A DNA stretch of 64,000 bases from Streptacidiphilus jeojiense (GTDB lineage: Bacteria; Actinomycetota; Actinomycetes; Streptomycetales; Streptomycetaceae), in contig NZ_JOEH01000026.1 of the NCBI RefSeq assembly GCF_000719095.1, forward strand, positions 124,001 through 188,000. The letters run 5' to 3'. Under the pieces are notes generated by a model. It searched no databases. It saw nothing but the letters and a program-made list of their open reading frames with translations, and was not told the DNA's origin. The position numbers and the translations under genes were made by a program. This document shows, piece after piece, positions 37,299 to 46,255 of this stretch. Each line of letters begins with the position of its first letter. Position 1 is the first letter of the stretch.

Positions 37299-38594
37299 AT
37301 GTCCATATCCCACGCCGACCAACTGCTCGACGCCACCGGCGGCCTCCCGCAGGCCCAGCCGCCGTGGCCGTCCCGCGACGCCCTGCGGGTCACCGCGGTA
37401 CGCGCCGTCGTCACCGCGCCCGAGGGCACCCCGCTGGTGGTCGTCCGCGTCGACACCAGCGACCCCGGCCTGTACGGGCTCGGCTGCGCCACCTTCACCC
37501 AGCGCTACGCGGCCGTGGTGGCCGCGGTCGAGGAGCACGTCGGACCACTGGTCGTCGGGCGCCACCCGGCCGACATCGAGGACATCACCCGGATGATCCA
37601 CTACTCCTCGTACTGGCGCGGCGGACCGGTGCTCAACAACGCACTGTCCGGCGTCGACCAGGCGCTGTGGGACATCGCCGGCAAGCGCGCCGGAATGCCG
37701 GTGCACGAGTTGCTCGGCGGACGCAGCCGGGCCGCGGTGGAGGTCTACTCCCACGCCGCCGGCGCCACCGTTGCCGAGACCCTGGCGCAGGCCGAGGCGC
37801 TGCTCGCCGAGGGCTACCGGCACATCCGGCTCCAGGTGGGCGGTCCGGGCCTGGGCACCTACGGCGCCCCCGGCACCCCGAACGGCTACCCGCGCTCGCC
37901 GCACCCGGACGGCTGGGACGTGAACCACTACCTGGCCGCCACCCCCGCGCTGTTCGCCGCGGCCCGGGAGCGCCTGGGCGACGAGGTGAGCCTGATGCAC
38001 GACGTGCACAGCCGGCTGACGCCCAAGCAGGCGGTGGTACTGGCCCGGGCGCTGGAGCCGTACCGGCTGTCCTTCCTGGAGGACGTGGTGCCGCCGGAGT
38101 ACTACGACCGGCTGCCCGAGGTGCGCGCGGCCTCCCCGGTGCCGATCGCCGTCGGCGAGCAGCTCGGCTCGGCGGCCGACGCGGCGCGGCTGGTCCGCGA
38201 CGGGGGAGTGGACCTGCTGCGGCTGCACACCTCCTCGGTGGGCGGTCTCACCCCCACCCGCAAACTGGTCGCCCTCGCCGAACTCCTGGGCGTGCGCACG
38301 GCGTTCCACTCGCCCGGGGACATCTCGCCGGTGGGCGTGGCGGCCAACCTCGCCGTCGACGTCAACACCCCGGCCTTCGGCTACCAGGAGTCGCACAGCT
38401 ACAACGAGGCCACCCACGAGGTCTTCCCCGGCACCCCGGTGGTCCGCGACGGCTACCTGACGCCGTCTGAACAGCCCGGCTGGGGGGTCGACCTGGACGA
38501 GAAGGCGGCGCTGCGCCACCCGCCGGTCAAGTTCCTGCACGAGCGCTGGTCCACCCAGGTGCGCCGCCCTGACGGCGGTCTCGAGGCGCCCTGA
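37299..38594 (+). CDS. Mannonate dehydratase-type enolase-superfamily enzyme (ManD/RspA group)
   Basis: The ATG at 37299 has CGGAGG eight bases upstream; the product has 431 aa, a normal ManD length. Acidic metal ligands appear in order as Asp in LMHDVHSRL, Glu in FLEDVVPPE and Glu in VGEQLGS, and a late catalytic-type His in TAFHSPGD. The N-terminal capping domain includes YSSYWRGGPVLNNALSGVDQALWD, typical of the D-mannonate dehydratase/RspA subgroup. It should dehydrate a sugar acid. Many ManD relatives have low activity or unknown substrates, so the exact acid is uncertain. It follows the regulator gene by 53 bases. Confidence 0.87.
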   Translation: MSISHADQLLDATGGLPQAQPPWPSRDALRVTAVRAVVTAPEGTPLVVVRVDTSDPGLYGLGCATFTQRYAAVVAAVEEHVGPLVVGRHPADIEDITRMIHYSSYWRGGPVLNNALSGVDQALWDIAGKRAGMPVHELLGGRSRAAVEVYSHAAGATVAETLAQAEALLAEGYRHIRLQVGGPGLGTYGAPGTPNGYPRSPHPDGWDVNHYLAATPALFAAARERLGDEVSLMHDVHSRLTPKQAVVLARALEPYRLSFLEDVVPPEYYDRLPEVRAASPVPIAVGEQLGSAADAARLVRDGGVDLLRLHTSSVGGLTPTRKLVALAELLGVRTAFHSPGDISPVGVAANLAVDVNTPAFGYQESHSYNEATHEVFPGTPVVRDGYLTPSEQPGWGVDLDEKAALRHPPVKFLHERWSTQVRRPDGGLEAP

Positions 38595-38662
38595 GTCGCC
38601 GTGCGGCGCTTTCCGAATTCAGCGGCGACTTCAATCGTCCTTGGGCCAACAGATGAAGCGGA

Positions 38663-38669
38663 TTAACTT
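38663..38669. promoter_or_regulatory. TTAACTT element shared with the regulator's divergent region
   Basis: GATTAACTTACACCGG here resembles GGTTAACTTGGCACTG around 36010-36016 upstream of the chimeric regulator. AT-rich heptamers are rare in this sequence, so it may be a common operator for the sugar operon and the GH3 gene. Evidence is only similarity by eye. Confidence 0.25.
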
Positions 38670-38760
38670 ACACCGGCAGCCGACGCGGGCCCTCCCGGTC
38701 AATAAAGTGGTGCCGTTTCCCCAGGTCAGCGACTAGATCCGGAAACATCTGCCGGCCGTA

Positions 38761-38790
38761 TTGCGTCGATAACACAGCGGGTTGTAGACA
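38761..38790 (+). promoter_or_regulatory. Possible GH3 gene promoter, TTGCGT-N18-TAGACA
   Basis: TTGCGT (38761-38766) and TAGACA (38785-38790) are separated by 18 bases and lie about 45 bases before the TTG start. It is a moderate match to the housekeeping consensus. Confidence 0.4.
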
Positions 38791-38835
38791 CACCTCCCGG
38801 GAAGAGATCCGCACACGACGTCGGAGGAGCCAACC

Positions 38836-41800
38836 TTGAAGGTGCTCGGATGCCCACTTCCACGACTCATGGCCACCGTATGCGCGGTGAGCCTGGTCGC
38901 GGTCCTCCCGGCCGTCGCGCAGGCCAGCCCTGCGGCCCACGCCCCGGCGGCGCAGTCCGCCGCCGGGGCGCCGGTCTACCTGAACACCCGCTACTCCTTC
39001 GCCGAGCGGGCGGCCGACCTGGTGTCGCGGATGACGCTGCCGGAGAAGGTCGCCCAGCTGCAGACCAACAGCGCCCCGGCGATACCGCGGCTCGGCGTGC
39101 AGGAGTACACGTACTGGAGCGAGGGCCAGCACGGCATCAACACGCTGGGCGCGGACAGCAACCGCGGCGGCGTGGCCGGCGGGGTGCACGCGACGAGCTT
39201 CCCGGTGAACTTCGCCTCGACGATGACCTGGGACCCGCAGCTCACCTACCAGGAGACCACCGCGATCTCGGACGAGGCCCGCGGCTTCCTGGACAAGTCG
39301 CTGTGGGGGACCGGACAGAACAACCTGGGCCCGTCGGCGTCCGACTACGGGGCGCTGACCTTCTGGGCGCCCAACGTCAACATGGACCGGGACCCGCGCT
39401 GGGGCCGGACCAACGAGTCCTTCGGCGAGGACCCGTACCTGACCTCCTCGATGGCGGGCGCCTTCGTCGACGGCTACCAGGGCGAGACCATCACCGGCAA
39501 GCAGCAGACCCCCTACCTCAAGGTCGCCGCCACCGCCAAGCACTACGCGCTGAACAACGTCGAGGACTCCCGGCACACCGGCAGCTCCGACACCACCGAC
39601 GCCAACCTCCGGGACTACTACACCAAGCAGTTCGCCGGCCTGGTCCAGAACGCGCACGTGTCCGGCATCATGACCTCCTACAACGCGGTCAACGGGACGC
39701 CGTCCCCGGCGGACACCTACACCGTCGACGAACTGCTGCAGGCGACCTACGGGTTCGCCGGCTACACCACCTCGGACTGCGGGGCGATCGGCGACGTCTA
39801 CCAGTCCTCCTCGCACGACTGGGCCCCGCCCGGCTGGACCACCAACGGCACCTCGTGGACCAACACCAGCACCGGGAAGCAGATCTCCGCCGCGGCCGGC
39901 GGACAGGCCTACGCGATCCGCGCCGGCACCCAACTCAACTGCGCCGGCGGTGAACTGACCACGCAGAACGTCCAGGCCGCGCTGGACCTCGGGCTGCTGT
40001 CGACCGGCGTCGTCGACTCCGCGCTGACCAGGCTGTTCACCGTGCGGATGGAGACCGGCGAGTTCGACCCGGCCAGCAAGGTCGGCTACACCTCGATCAC
40101 CAAGTCGCAGATCGAGAGCCCGGCCCACCAGGCCCTGGCCGAGCAGGTCGCCGCCAACGACATCACCCTGCTGCAGAACAACGACGTGACCGGCACCTCG
40201 TCCACGCTGCTGCCGGCCGACCCGGCGAAGCTGTCGAACGTGGTCGTGGTCGGCGACCTGGCCGGCAAGGTGACCCTCGGCGGCTACTCCGGCGAGCCGA
40301 GCCTGCAGGTCAGCGCGGTACAGGGGATCACCGCCGCGGTGAAGAAGGCCAACCCGGCGGCGACCGTCAGCTTCGACGCCTGCTCCACCTCCACCACGGC
40401 CACCGCGGCGGCCTCCTGCTCAGCCGCGACCCAGGCCGCCATCAAGTCCGCCTCGCTGGTGGTCGTCTTCGCCGGGTCCGACCTCCAGGTGGCCGACGAG
40501 AGCCACGACCGGTCCACCCTGGCCCTGCCGGGCAACTACCAGTCGCTGATCGACCAGGTCGCCGCCGAGGGCAACCCGCGCACCGCACTGGTGCTGCAGG
40601 CCGACGGACCCTACGACATCCAGCAGGCCCAGAAGGACTTCCCGTCGATCGTCTTCAGCGGATACAACGGCGAGAGCCAGGGCACCGCGCTGGCGCAGGT
40701 GCTGTTCGGACAGCAGAACCCGGCCGGGCACCTGGACTTCACCTGGTACGCCGGTGACTCCCAGCTCCCGGCGATGACCAACTACGGGCTGACCCCGTCG
40801 CAGACCAGCGGACTCGGCCGCACCTACATGTACTTCACCGGCAAGCCCACCTACCCCTTCGGCTACGGCCTGTCCTACTCCACCTTCAAGTACTCCGGCA
40901 TCGAGGTCGGCCCGGCGTCCACCTCGGCGGACGGAACGGTCCGGGTCGGCTTCGACGTCACCAACACCGGCTCGGCGGCCGGGACCACGGTCGCGCAGCT
41001 GTACGCCGCACTCCCGGGAGCCGGCAGCGGCGACACCGCCCGCGAGCAGCTCGCCGGATACCAGAAGACGCGGCTGCTGCAGCCCGGCCAGACCCAGCAC
41101 ATCACCCTGTCGGTCAAGGTCTCCAGCCTCAGCACCTGGGACGAGAGCAGCCTGAAGCAGGTCGTCGCCGACGGCGCCTACCAGTTCCGGGTCGCCACCG
41201 ACGCCTCCGACACTGTCGGCTCCGGCAGCGTCAGCGTGCACGGCGCGATCACGCCCCGGGTGCAGACCGTCACCGTCCAGCCCGACCAGGTGGTCTTCGA
41301 CTCCGGCCAGACCCTGGACCTGACCGCCGCCAACCCGTGGATCGCCCCGGACACTGACGCCACGCTGGAGCAGAACCACGCCGCTGCCGCCAACGTCGTC
41401 GAGGCGGTCGACAACGACCAGTCCTTCGCCGACCTCGCGCACGCACACGTCGGCTACGCCAGCAGCGACCCGCGGGTCGCCATGGTCAGCGGCGACGGCA
41501 CCGTCACCATGCACGCACCCGGTGCGGCGACCATCCGGGTGACCGTGAACGGCGTCACCGGCAGCACCCCGATCGTGGTGCGGGACCCGCTGACCCTGCA
41601 CGCGCCCACCGTGGTGAAGCCGGCCACCACCGTCACCGCGACCGAGACCTTCACCAACAGCGGCGACAAGGCCGTCCACGACCTGCACCTCGGCCTGGAC
41701 ACCCCCAGCGGCTGGACCGCGACCGCGACCTCGCCGGTGGAGATCGGCAGCGTCGCCCCCGGGCAGCAGGTGACGGCCAGTTGGAACGTGGCCGTACCCA

Positions 41801-42867
41801 GCAGCACGACACCCGGTACCCAGACCGAACTTGACGCGACGACAACCCTCACCGGCGCGGCCGGGCCGTACACCGAGAGTGCGGTCGACCCGCTGTCGGT
41901 CACCTCGGGCGCCACCCCGGAGCAGGCCACCCCGGTGATCACCGGGACCAGCCCGGCGGCCGGTGAGCTGAAGGTGCTGCTGGACAACCCGTCGGACACC
42001 CCGACCACGGTGACGGCGATCAACTGGAAACTCGGCAGCCTGTCCGGCACCCAGCCGGTCGACGCCACCATCGCCGCGGGCTCCACCGCCACGGTGACCG
42101 CGCCGGTGCCCGGCATCGCCTTCGCCACCCAGTACCCGCTGACGGTCACCAGTACCGTCTCCGGCGGACTGTCCTCCGAGGCGCTGTCCGGGCACGCCAC
42201 CTTCCTGCCCGTGGTCAACAAGAGCCTGGGCAGCTCGTGGACGCTGGCCGACGTCCAGGACGGCCCGTCCATCGACATGGCCACCACGGCGAACGGAGTC
42301 TGGCAGTCCCTGGACGGCTCGCTGCCGTACGGCGGCCCGTCCTACCTGTCCGGGAAGATGTGGTTCGACTGGGACTCCCAGTACCTCTACATCACCGCCG
42401 ACATGACCGAGCAGTCCTTCGCCAACTCCGCCACCGGGGGCGACATCTGGCAGGGCGACAGCCTGCAGTTCGCGGCCACCTCGGGGGTGCCCGGCGCCTC
42501 GACCAGTACCAGTTCCGCCTCCTCCGACGGCCACTACGAGTACGGCGCCGCGCTCACCCCGGACGGCTCCCAGCTCTACCGCTGGACCAGCCCCGCCCAG
42601 GGCGCCGGCCAGGTCACCGACGCGTCCGTCCACGTCACCAGGGACGACGCCAACCACACCACGCTCTACCAGGTCGCCCTGCCCTGGAGCGACCTCACCT
42701 CGGTGCAGCCCACGGCGGACAACGTCTTCTCGCTGTCCACGATGTTCAACAACGTGGACACCGGGGTGCGCAACGGCTACCTGGAGTGGGGCGGGGGCAT
42801 CGGCGACAACAAGAACGTGGCCGAGTTCGACATGGCCCAGCTGATGCCCGCCGGCAGCGGGTCCTGA
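38836..42867 (+). CDS. Secreted multidomain GH3 glycosidase (beta-glucosidase/xylosidase) with CBM9-like end
   Basis: The product has 1343 aa, about twice a plain GH3. A TTG start is supported by GGAGGAG just upstream and a signal peptide ending near AQASP. Domains in order: GH3 barrel (about 40-340) with the nucleophile Asp314 in TTSDCGA; GH3 alpha/beta sandwich (about 400-640); fibronectin-III-like domain (about 690-790) ending near ATDASDTVG; a Big-2-like Ig domain (about 870-920, ASSDPRVAMVSGDGTVTM); a NEW3-type domain (about 930-1010, GWTATATSPVEIGSVAPG); and a CBM9-like domain (about 1150-1340, MWFDWDSQYLYITADMTE). It should cut beta-linked oligosaccharides outside the cell while bound to polysaccharide. 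Confidence 0.9.
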   Translation: MKVLGCPLPRLMATVCAVSLVAVLPAVAQASPAAHAPAAQSAAGAPVYLNTRYSFAERAADLVSRMTLPEKVAQLQTNSAPAIPRLGVQEYTYWSEGQHGINTLGADSNRGGVAGGVHATSFPVNFASTMTWDPQLTYQETTAISDEARGFLDKSLWGTGQNNLGPSASDYGALTFWAPNVNMDRDPRWGRTNESFGEDPYLTSSMAGAFVDGYQGETITGKQQTPYLKVAATAKHYALNNVEDSRHTGSSDTTDANLRDYYTKQFAGLVQNAHVSGIMTSYNAVNGTPSPADTYTVDELLQATYGFAGYTTSDCGAIGDVYQSSSHDWAPPGWTTNGTSWTNTSTGKQISAAAGGQAYAIRAGTQLNCAGGELTTQNVQAALDLGLLSTGVVDSALTRLFTVRMETGEFDPASKVGYTSITKSQIESPAHQALAEQVAANDITLLQNNDVTGTSSTLLPADPAKLSNVVVVGDLAGKVTLGGYSGEPSLQVSAVQGITAAVKKANPAATVSFDACSTSTTATAAASCSAATQAAIKSASLVVVFAGSDLQVADESHDRSTLALPGNYQSLIDQVAAEGNPRTALVLQADGPYDIQQAQKDFPSIVFSGYNGESQGTALAQVLFGQQNPAGHLDFTWYAGDSQLPAMTNYGLTPSQTSGLGRTYMYFTGKPTYPFGYGLSYSTFKYSGIEVGPASTSADGTVRVGFDVTNTGSAAGTTVAQLYAALPGAGSGDTAREQLAGYQKTRLLQPGQTQHITLSVKVSSLSTWDESSLKQVVADGAYQFRVATDASDTVGSGSVSVHGAITPRVQTVTVQPDQVVFDSGQTLDLTAANPWIAPDTDATLEQNHAAAANVVEAVDNDQSFADLAHAHVGYASSDPRVAMVSGDGTVTMHAPGAATIRVTVNGVTGSTPIVVRDPLTLHAPTVVKPATTVTATETFTNSGDKAVHDLHLGLDTPSGWTATATSPVEIGSVAPGQQVTASWNVAVPSSTTPGTQTELDATTTLTGAAGPYTESAVDPLSVTSGATPEQATPVITGTSPAAGELKVLLDNPSDTPTTVTAINWKLGSLSGTQPVDATIAAGSTATVTAPVPGIAFATQYPLTVTSTVSGGLSSEALSGHATFLPVVNKSLGSSWTLADVQDGPSIDMATTANGVWQSLDGSLPYGGPSYLSGKMWFDWDSQYLYITADMTEQSFANSATGGDIWQGDSLQFAATSGVPGASTSTSSASSDGHYEYGAALTPDGSQLYRWTSPAQGAGQVTDASVHVTRDDANHTTLYQVALPWSDLTSVQPTADNVFSLSTMFNNVDTGVRNGYLEWGGGIGDNKNVAEFDMAQLMPAGSGS

Positions 42868-42890
42868 CGAAGTGCCCTGAGGAGCGAGGT

Positions 42891-42952
42891 GGGCTGCCGT
42901 CCGTTATCGATTTACTCCATCGAATGGGGTTAATCGGTACGGGCGGCAGCCC
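42891..42952. terminator. Long hairpin with nested palindromes after the GH3 gene
   Basis: Arms 42891-42904 (GGGCTGCCGTCCGT) and 42939-42952 (ACGGGCGGCAGCCC) pair over 14 bases with one mismatch. The 34-base loop is AT-richer and itself contains CGATT/AATCG and CCAT-CGA-ATGG inverted repeats. It lies 23 bases after the stop, so termination is the simplest role, but the structured loop is unusual. Confidence 0.6.
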
Positions 42953-43065
42953 GCCGTGGCCTTGCTCGGCAGCTGACTGATAGACAGACAGGCTGTTCAG
43001 CAAGGACTTTTGCCCGTTGGGTTCCACGCGCCGCCGGATCCTTGCCCCATAGTTCATCCAGCGTA

Positions 43066-43095
43066 TTGACTAACCAGGACGCCGATTCGTAGGCT
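43066..43095 (+). promoter_or_regulatory. Promoter for the alpha-mannosidase genes, TTGACT-N18-TAGGCT
   Basis: TTGACT (43066-43071) and TAGGCT (43090-43095) are 18 bases apart and lie 64 bases before the first GH38 start. This is a good match to the major sigma-factor consensus for a streptomycete. Confidence 0.55.
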
Positions 43096-43159
43096 CGCCG
43101 AGCAGGCGACTCTCCCCGACCGGTCCGTACCCGCTCGCAGCAACAGGAGACCCCATCCC

Positions 43160-46100
43160 ATGCACGACGACCGAGAACTGGTCGAAGCCCGACTGGAGCG
43201 CGTCCTGCGGGAGCGCATCCGCCCGGCAGTCCACCCGCTGACGGCGCCGCTGGACGTCGAGATCTGGTCCACCTCGGGCGAGCCCGTGCCGGTGGCCGAG
43301 GGACTGGCGGCGGCGACCCGTCCCATCGACGAGGGGACTCCCTGGGGCACCCCCTGGGGGACCAGCTGGTTCAAGGTCACCGGAACGGTGCCCGCCGAGT
43401 GGGCCGGCTCCACCGTCGAGGCCGTGCTCGACCTCGGCTTCACCCCGCGCACCCCGGGCTTCCAGTGCGAGGGCCTGGTCTACCGCCCCGACGGCTCCCC
43501 GGTGAAGGGCCTGCATCCGCGCAACTCCTATGTGCGGCTGGACTCCCCGGTGGCCGGCGGGGAGCAGGTGCACTGGCGGATCGAGGCGGCCTCCAATCCG
43601 GACCTGGATGCGAGCGGCGTGCCCTTCCAGCCCACGCCGATGGGGGACCGCAGCACCGCCGGCGACGCGCCGCAGTACGTGCTCGGCGCCATGCGGCTGG
43701 CCGTCTTCGACGAGACGGTGTGGAACCTGGTCATGGACCTGGAGGTGCTCGGCGAGCTGATGACCGAGCTGCCCGTGGACGGCGCCCGCCGCTGGGAGAT
43801 CCTGCGCGCGGTCGGCCGGGCCCTGGACGCCGTCGACCTCCAGGACGTCAACGGCACCGCGCAGGCGGCCCGGGACGAACTGGCCGGTGTGCTGGCCGCC
43901 CCCGCCGGCCCCGCCGCGCACCGGATCAGCGCGGTCGGCCACGCCCACATCGACTCCGCCTGGCTGTGGCCGCTGCGCGAGACCGTGCGCAAGGTGGCCA
44001 GGACCGCCTCCAACATGACCGCGCTGATCGAGGCGGAGCCCGAGTTCGTCTTCGCCATGTCCCAGGCCCAGCAGTTCGCCTGGCTCAAGGAGCACCGGCC
44101 GGAGGTCTGGGCCCGGGTCAAGAAGGCCGTGGCGGACGGCCGCTTCGTCCCGGTCGGCGGCATGTGGGTGGAGTCCGACACCAACATGCCAGGATCCGAG
44201 GCGATGGTCCGTCAGTTCGTGCACGGCAAGCGCTTCTTCATCGAGGAGTTCGGCATCGACAGCGAGGAGGCGTGGCTGCCGGACACCTTCGGCTTCGCCG
44301 CCGGGCTGCCGCAGATCATCAAGGCGGCCGGAGCCCGGCGGCTGCTCACCCAGAAGATCTCCTGGAGCCGGACCAACAGCTTCCCGCACCACACCTTCCT
44401 CTGGGAGGGCATCGACGGCAGCCGGGTCTTCACCCACTTCCCGCCGGTCGACACCTACAACTGCGAGATGAAGGGGCGTCAGATCGCGCACGCGGCGCGC
44501 AACTTCAAGGAGAAGGGGGTGGCCACCCGCTCGCTGGCGCCGACCGGCTACGGCGACGGCGGCGGTGGTACCACCCGCGAGATGGTCGCCAGGGCGGCCC
44601 GGCTGCGCGACCTGGAGGGATCGGCCACGGTGCGCTGGGAGGCGCCCGCGGAGTTCTTCGACAAGGCCGAGGCCGAGTACCCCAATCCGCCGGTCTGGGT
44701 CGGCGAGCTCTACCTGGAACTGCACCGGGCCACGCTGACCAGCCAGGCGCAGACCAAGCGCGGCAACCGGCACAGCGAGTCGCTGCTGCGGGAGGCCGAG
44801 CTGTGGGCCGCGACCGCTGCGGTCCGCACCGGATTCCCTTACCCGTACCAGGAGTTGGACCGGATCTGGAAGACCGTGCTGCTGCACCAGTTCCACGACA
44901 TCCTGCCCGGCTCCTCCATCGCCTGGGTGCACCGCGAGGCCCGGGAGACCTACGCCCGGGTGGGCCGGGAGCTGGACGGCATCATCGCGGCCGCCCAGCA
45001 GGCGCTGGCCGGGCAGGGGTCGGTCGAGCTGCTGTTCAACGGCGCACCGCACGCCCGCACCGGGGTGCCCTCGGGCGGCGCCGGACCCGAGTCCGGGGCG
45101 GGCGCCGCGGTGACGCCGGTGCCGCGCGAGGGCGGCGGCTATGTGCTGGACAACGGCCTGCTGCGGGTCGAGATCGACGCACGCGGGCTGGTGGTGTCGG
45201 CCTACGACATCGCCGCCGGGCGCGAGGCGGTCGCACCGGGACAGGCGGCCAACCTGCTGCAACTGCACCCCGACTTCCCCAACCAGTGGGACGCCTGGGA
45301 CGTCGACGCCTTCTACCGCAACACCGGCCGCGACCTGGTCGAGGTGGAGTCCCTGGGCATCGAGGGCGCCGCGGTGCGCATCGAGCGGGTCTTCGGCGAG
45401 TCCAGGGTCACCCAGCTGCTGTCGGTGCCCAACGGCGTGCAGCGGCTGGACATCGACACCGAGGTCGACTGGCACGAGCGGGAGCGGTTCCTCAAGCTGG
45501 CCTTCCCGCTGGACGTGAAGGCGGACCGGTACGCCTCGGAGACCCAGTTCGGGCACGTCTACCGGCCCACCCACCAGAACACCAGCTGGGAGTGGGCCAA
45601 GTTCGAGGCCTGCAACCACCGCTTCGTCCACGTCGACGAGCCGGGCTGGGGCGTGGCGGTGGTCAACGACGCGACCTACGGCCATGACGTCACCCGCTCG
45701 ATCCGCACCGCCGACGGCGGCGCGACCACCACGGTGCGGGCCTCGCTGCTGCGCGCACCGCGCTATCCCGACCCGGAGACCGACCAGGGCGTGCACCGCT
45801 TCCGGCACGCGCTGGTGCCCGGCGCGACCATCGGCGACGCGGTGCGCGAGGGCTACCGCGCCAACCTGCCCGAACGCCGGGTCACCGGCGCGGCGCAGGC
45901 GGTGGCACCGCTGGTCTCCGTGGACGGGGACGGGGTGGTGGTGAGCGCGGTGAAGCTGGCCGACGACTGCAGCGGCGACCTGGTGGTCCGCCTCTACGAG
46001 GCGCACGGCGGACGCGCCCGGGCCGCCGTGTCGGTCGCCGACGGCTTCGCCGCCGACCGCGCCGTCCGGACCGACCTGCTGGAACGGCCCGTCACGGACG

Positions 46101-46186
46101 CGGTGCCGTCGGCGGTCGAGGACGGGACCGCCTTCCTGGACCTGCGGCCCTTCCAGCTGGTGACCCTGCGCATCCCCCGAGCCTGA
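43160..46186 (+). CDS. Alpha-mannosidase, GH38 (first of tandem pair)
   Basis: The 1008-aa product has no signal peptide, so it acts inside the cell on imported oligosaccharides. CAGGAGA precedes the ATG. The GH38 domain begins near residue 258 with the zinc ligands in GHAHIDSAWLWPLRE; the nucleophile Asp is in AWLPDTFGF near 375; FHDILPGSSIAWVHRE near 577 carries another zinc His. C-terminal beta domains follow (EVDWHERERFLKLAFP, then TSWEWAKFEACNHRF). The N-terminal 240 residues are the usual jelly-roll of bacterial GH38 enzymes. It is paralogous to the next gene; both begin MHDDR. Confidence 0.95.
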   Translation: MHDDRELVEARLERVLRERIRPAVHPLTAPLDVEIWSTSGEPVPVAEGLAAATRPIDEGTPWGTPWGTSWFKVTGTVPAEWAGSTVEAVLDLGFTPRTPGFQCEGLVYRPDGSPVKGLHPRNSYVRLDSPVAGGEQVHWRIEAASNPDLDASGVPFQPTPMGDRSTAGDAPQYVLGAMRLAVFDETVWNLVMDLEVLGELMTELPVDGARRWEILRAVGRALDAVDLQDVNGTAQAARDELAGVLAAPAGPAAHRISAVGHAHIDSAWLWPLRETVRKVARTASNMTALIEAEPEFVFAMSQAQQFAWLKEHRPEVWARVKKAVADGRFVPVGGMWVESDTNMPGSEAMVRQFVHGKRFFIEEFGIDSEEAWLPDTFGFAAGLPQIIKAAGARRLLTQKISWSRTNSFPHHTFLWEGIDGSRVFTHFPPVDTYNCEMKGRQIAHAARNFKEKGVATRSLAPTGYGDGGGGTTREMVARAARLRDLEGSATVRWEAPAEFFDKAEAEYPNPPVWVGELYLELHRATLTSQAQTKRGNRHSESLLREAELWAATAAVRTGFPYPYQELDRIWKTVLLHQFHDILPGSSIAWVHREARETYARVGRELDGIIAAAQQALAGQGSVELLFNGAPHARTGVPSGGAGPESGAGAAVTPVPREGGGYVLDNGLLRVEIDARGLVVSAYDIAAGREAVAPGQAANLLQLHPDFPNQWDAWDVDAFYRNTGRDLVEVESLGIEGAAVRIERVFGESRVTQLLSVPNGVQRLDIDTEVDWHERERFLKLAFPLDVKADRYASETQFGHVYRPTHQNTSWEWAKFEACNHRFVHVDEPGWGVAVVNDATYGHDVTRSIRTADGGATTTVRASLLRAPRYPDPETDQGVHRFRHALVPGATIGDAVREGYRANLPERRVTGAAQAVAPLVSVDGDGVVVSAVKLADDCSGDLVVRLYEAHGGRARAAVSVADGFAADRAVRTDLLERPVTDAVPSAVEDGTAFLDLRPFQLVTLRIPRA

Positions 46187-46199
46187 CCCGCCCGTCACC

Positions 46200-46237
46200 G
46201 GTCCTGCGCCGAGCGCCTCGTCGCCCCGCGCAGGACC
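46200..46237 (+). terminator. Hairpin between the two alpha-mannosidase genes
   Basis: GGTCCTGCGC (46200-46209) and GCGCAGGACC (46228-46237) form a perfect 10-bp stem with an 18-base loop, 18 bases before the next start. It may partly terminate or stabilise the upstream mRNA, giving unequal expression of the two paralogs. Confidence 0.5.
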
Positions 46238-46255
46238 CCGGAAGGAGCAGTCCCC

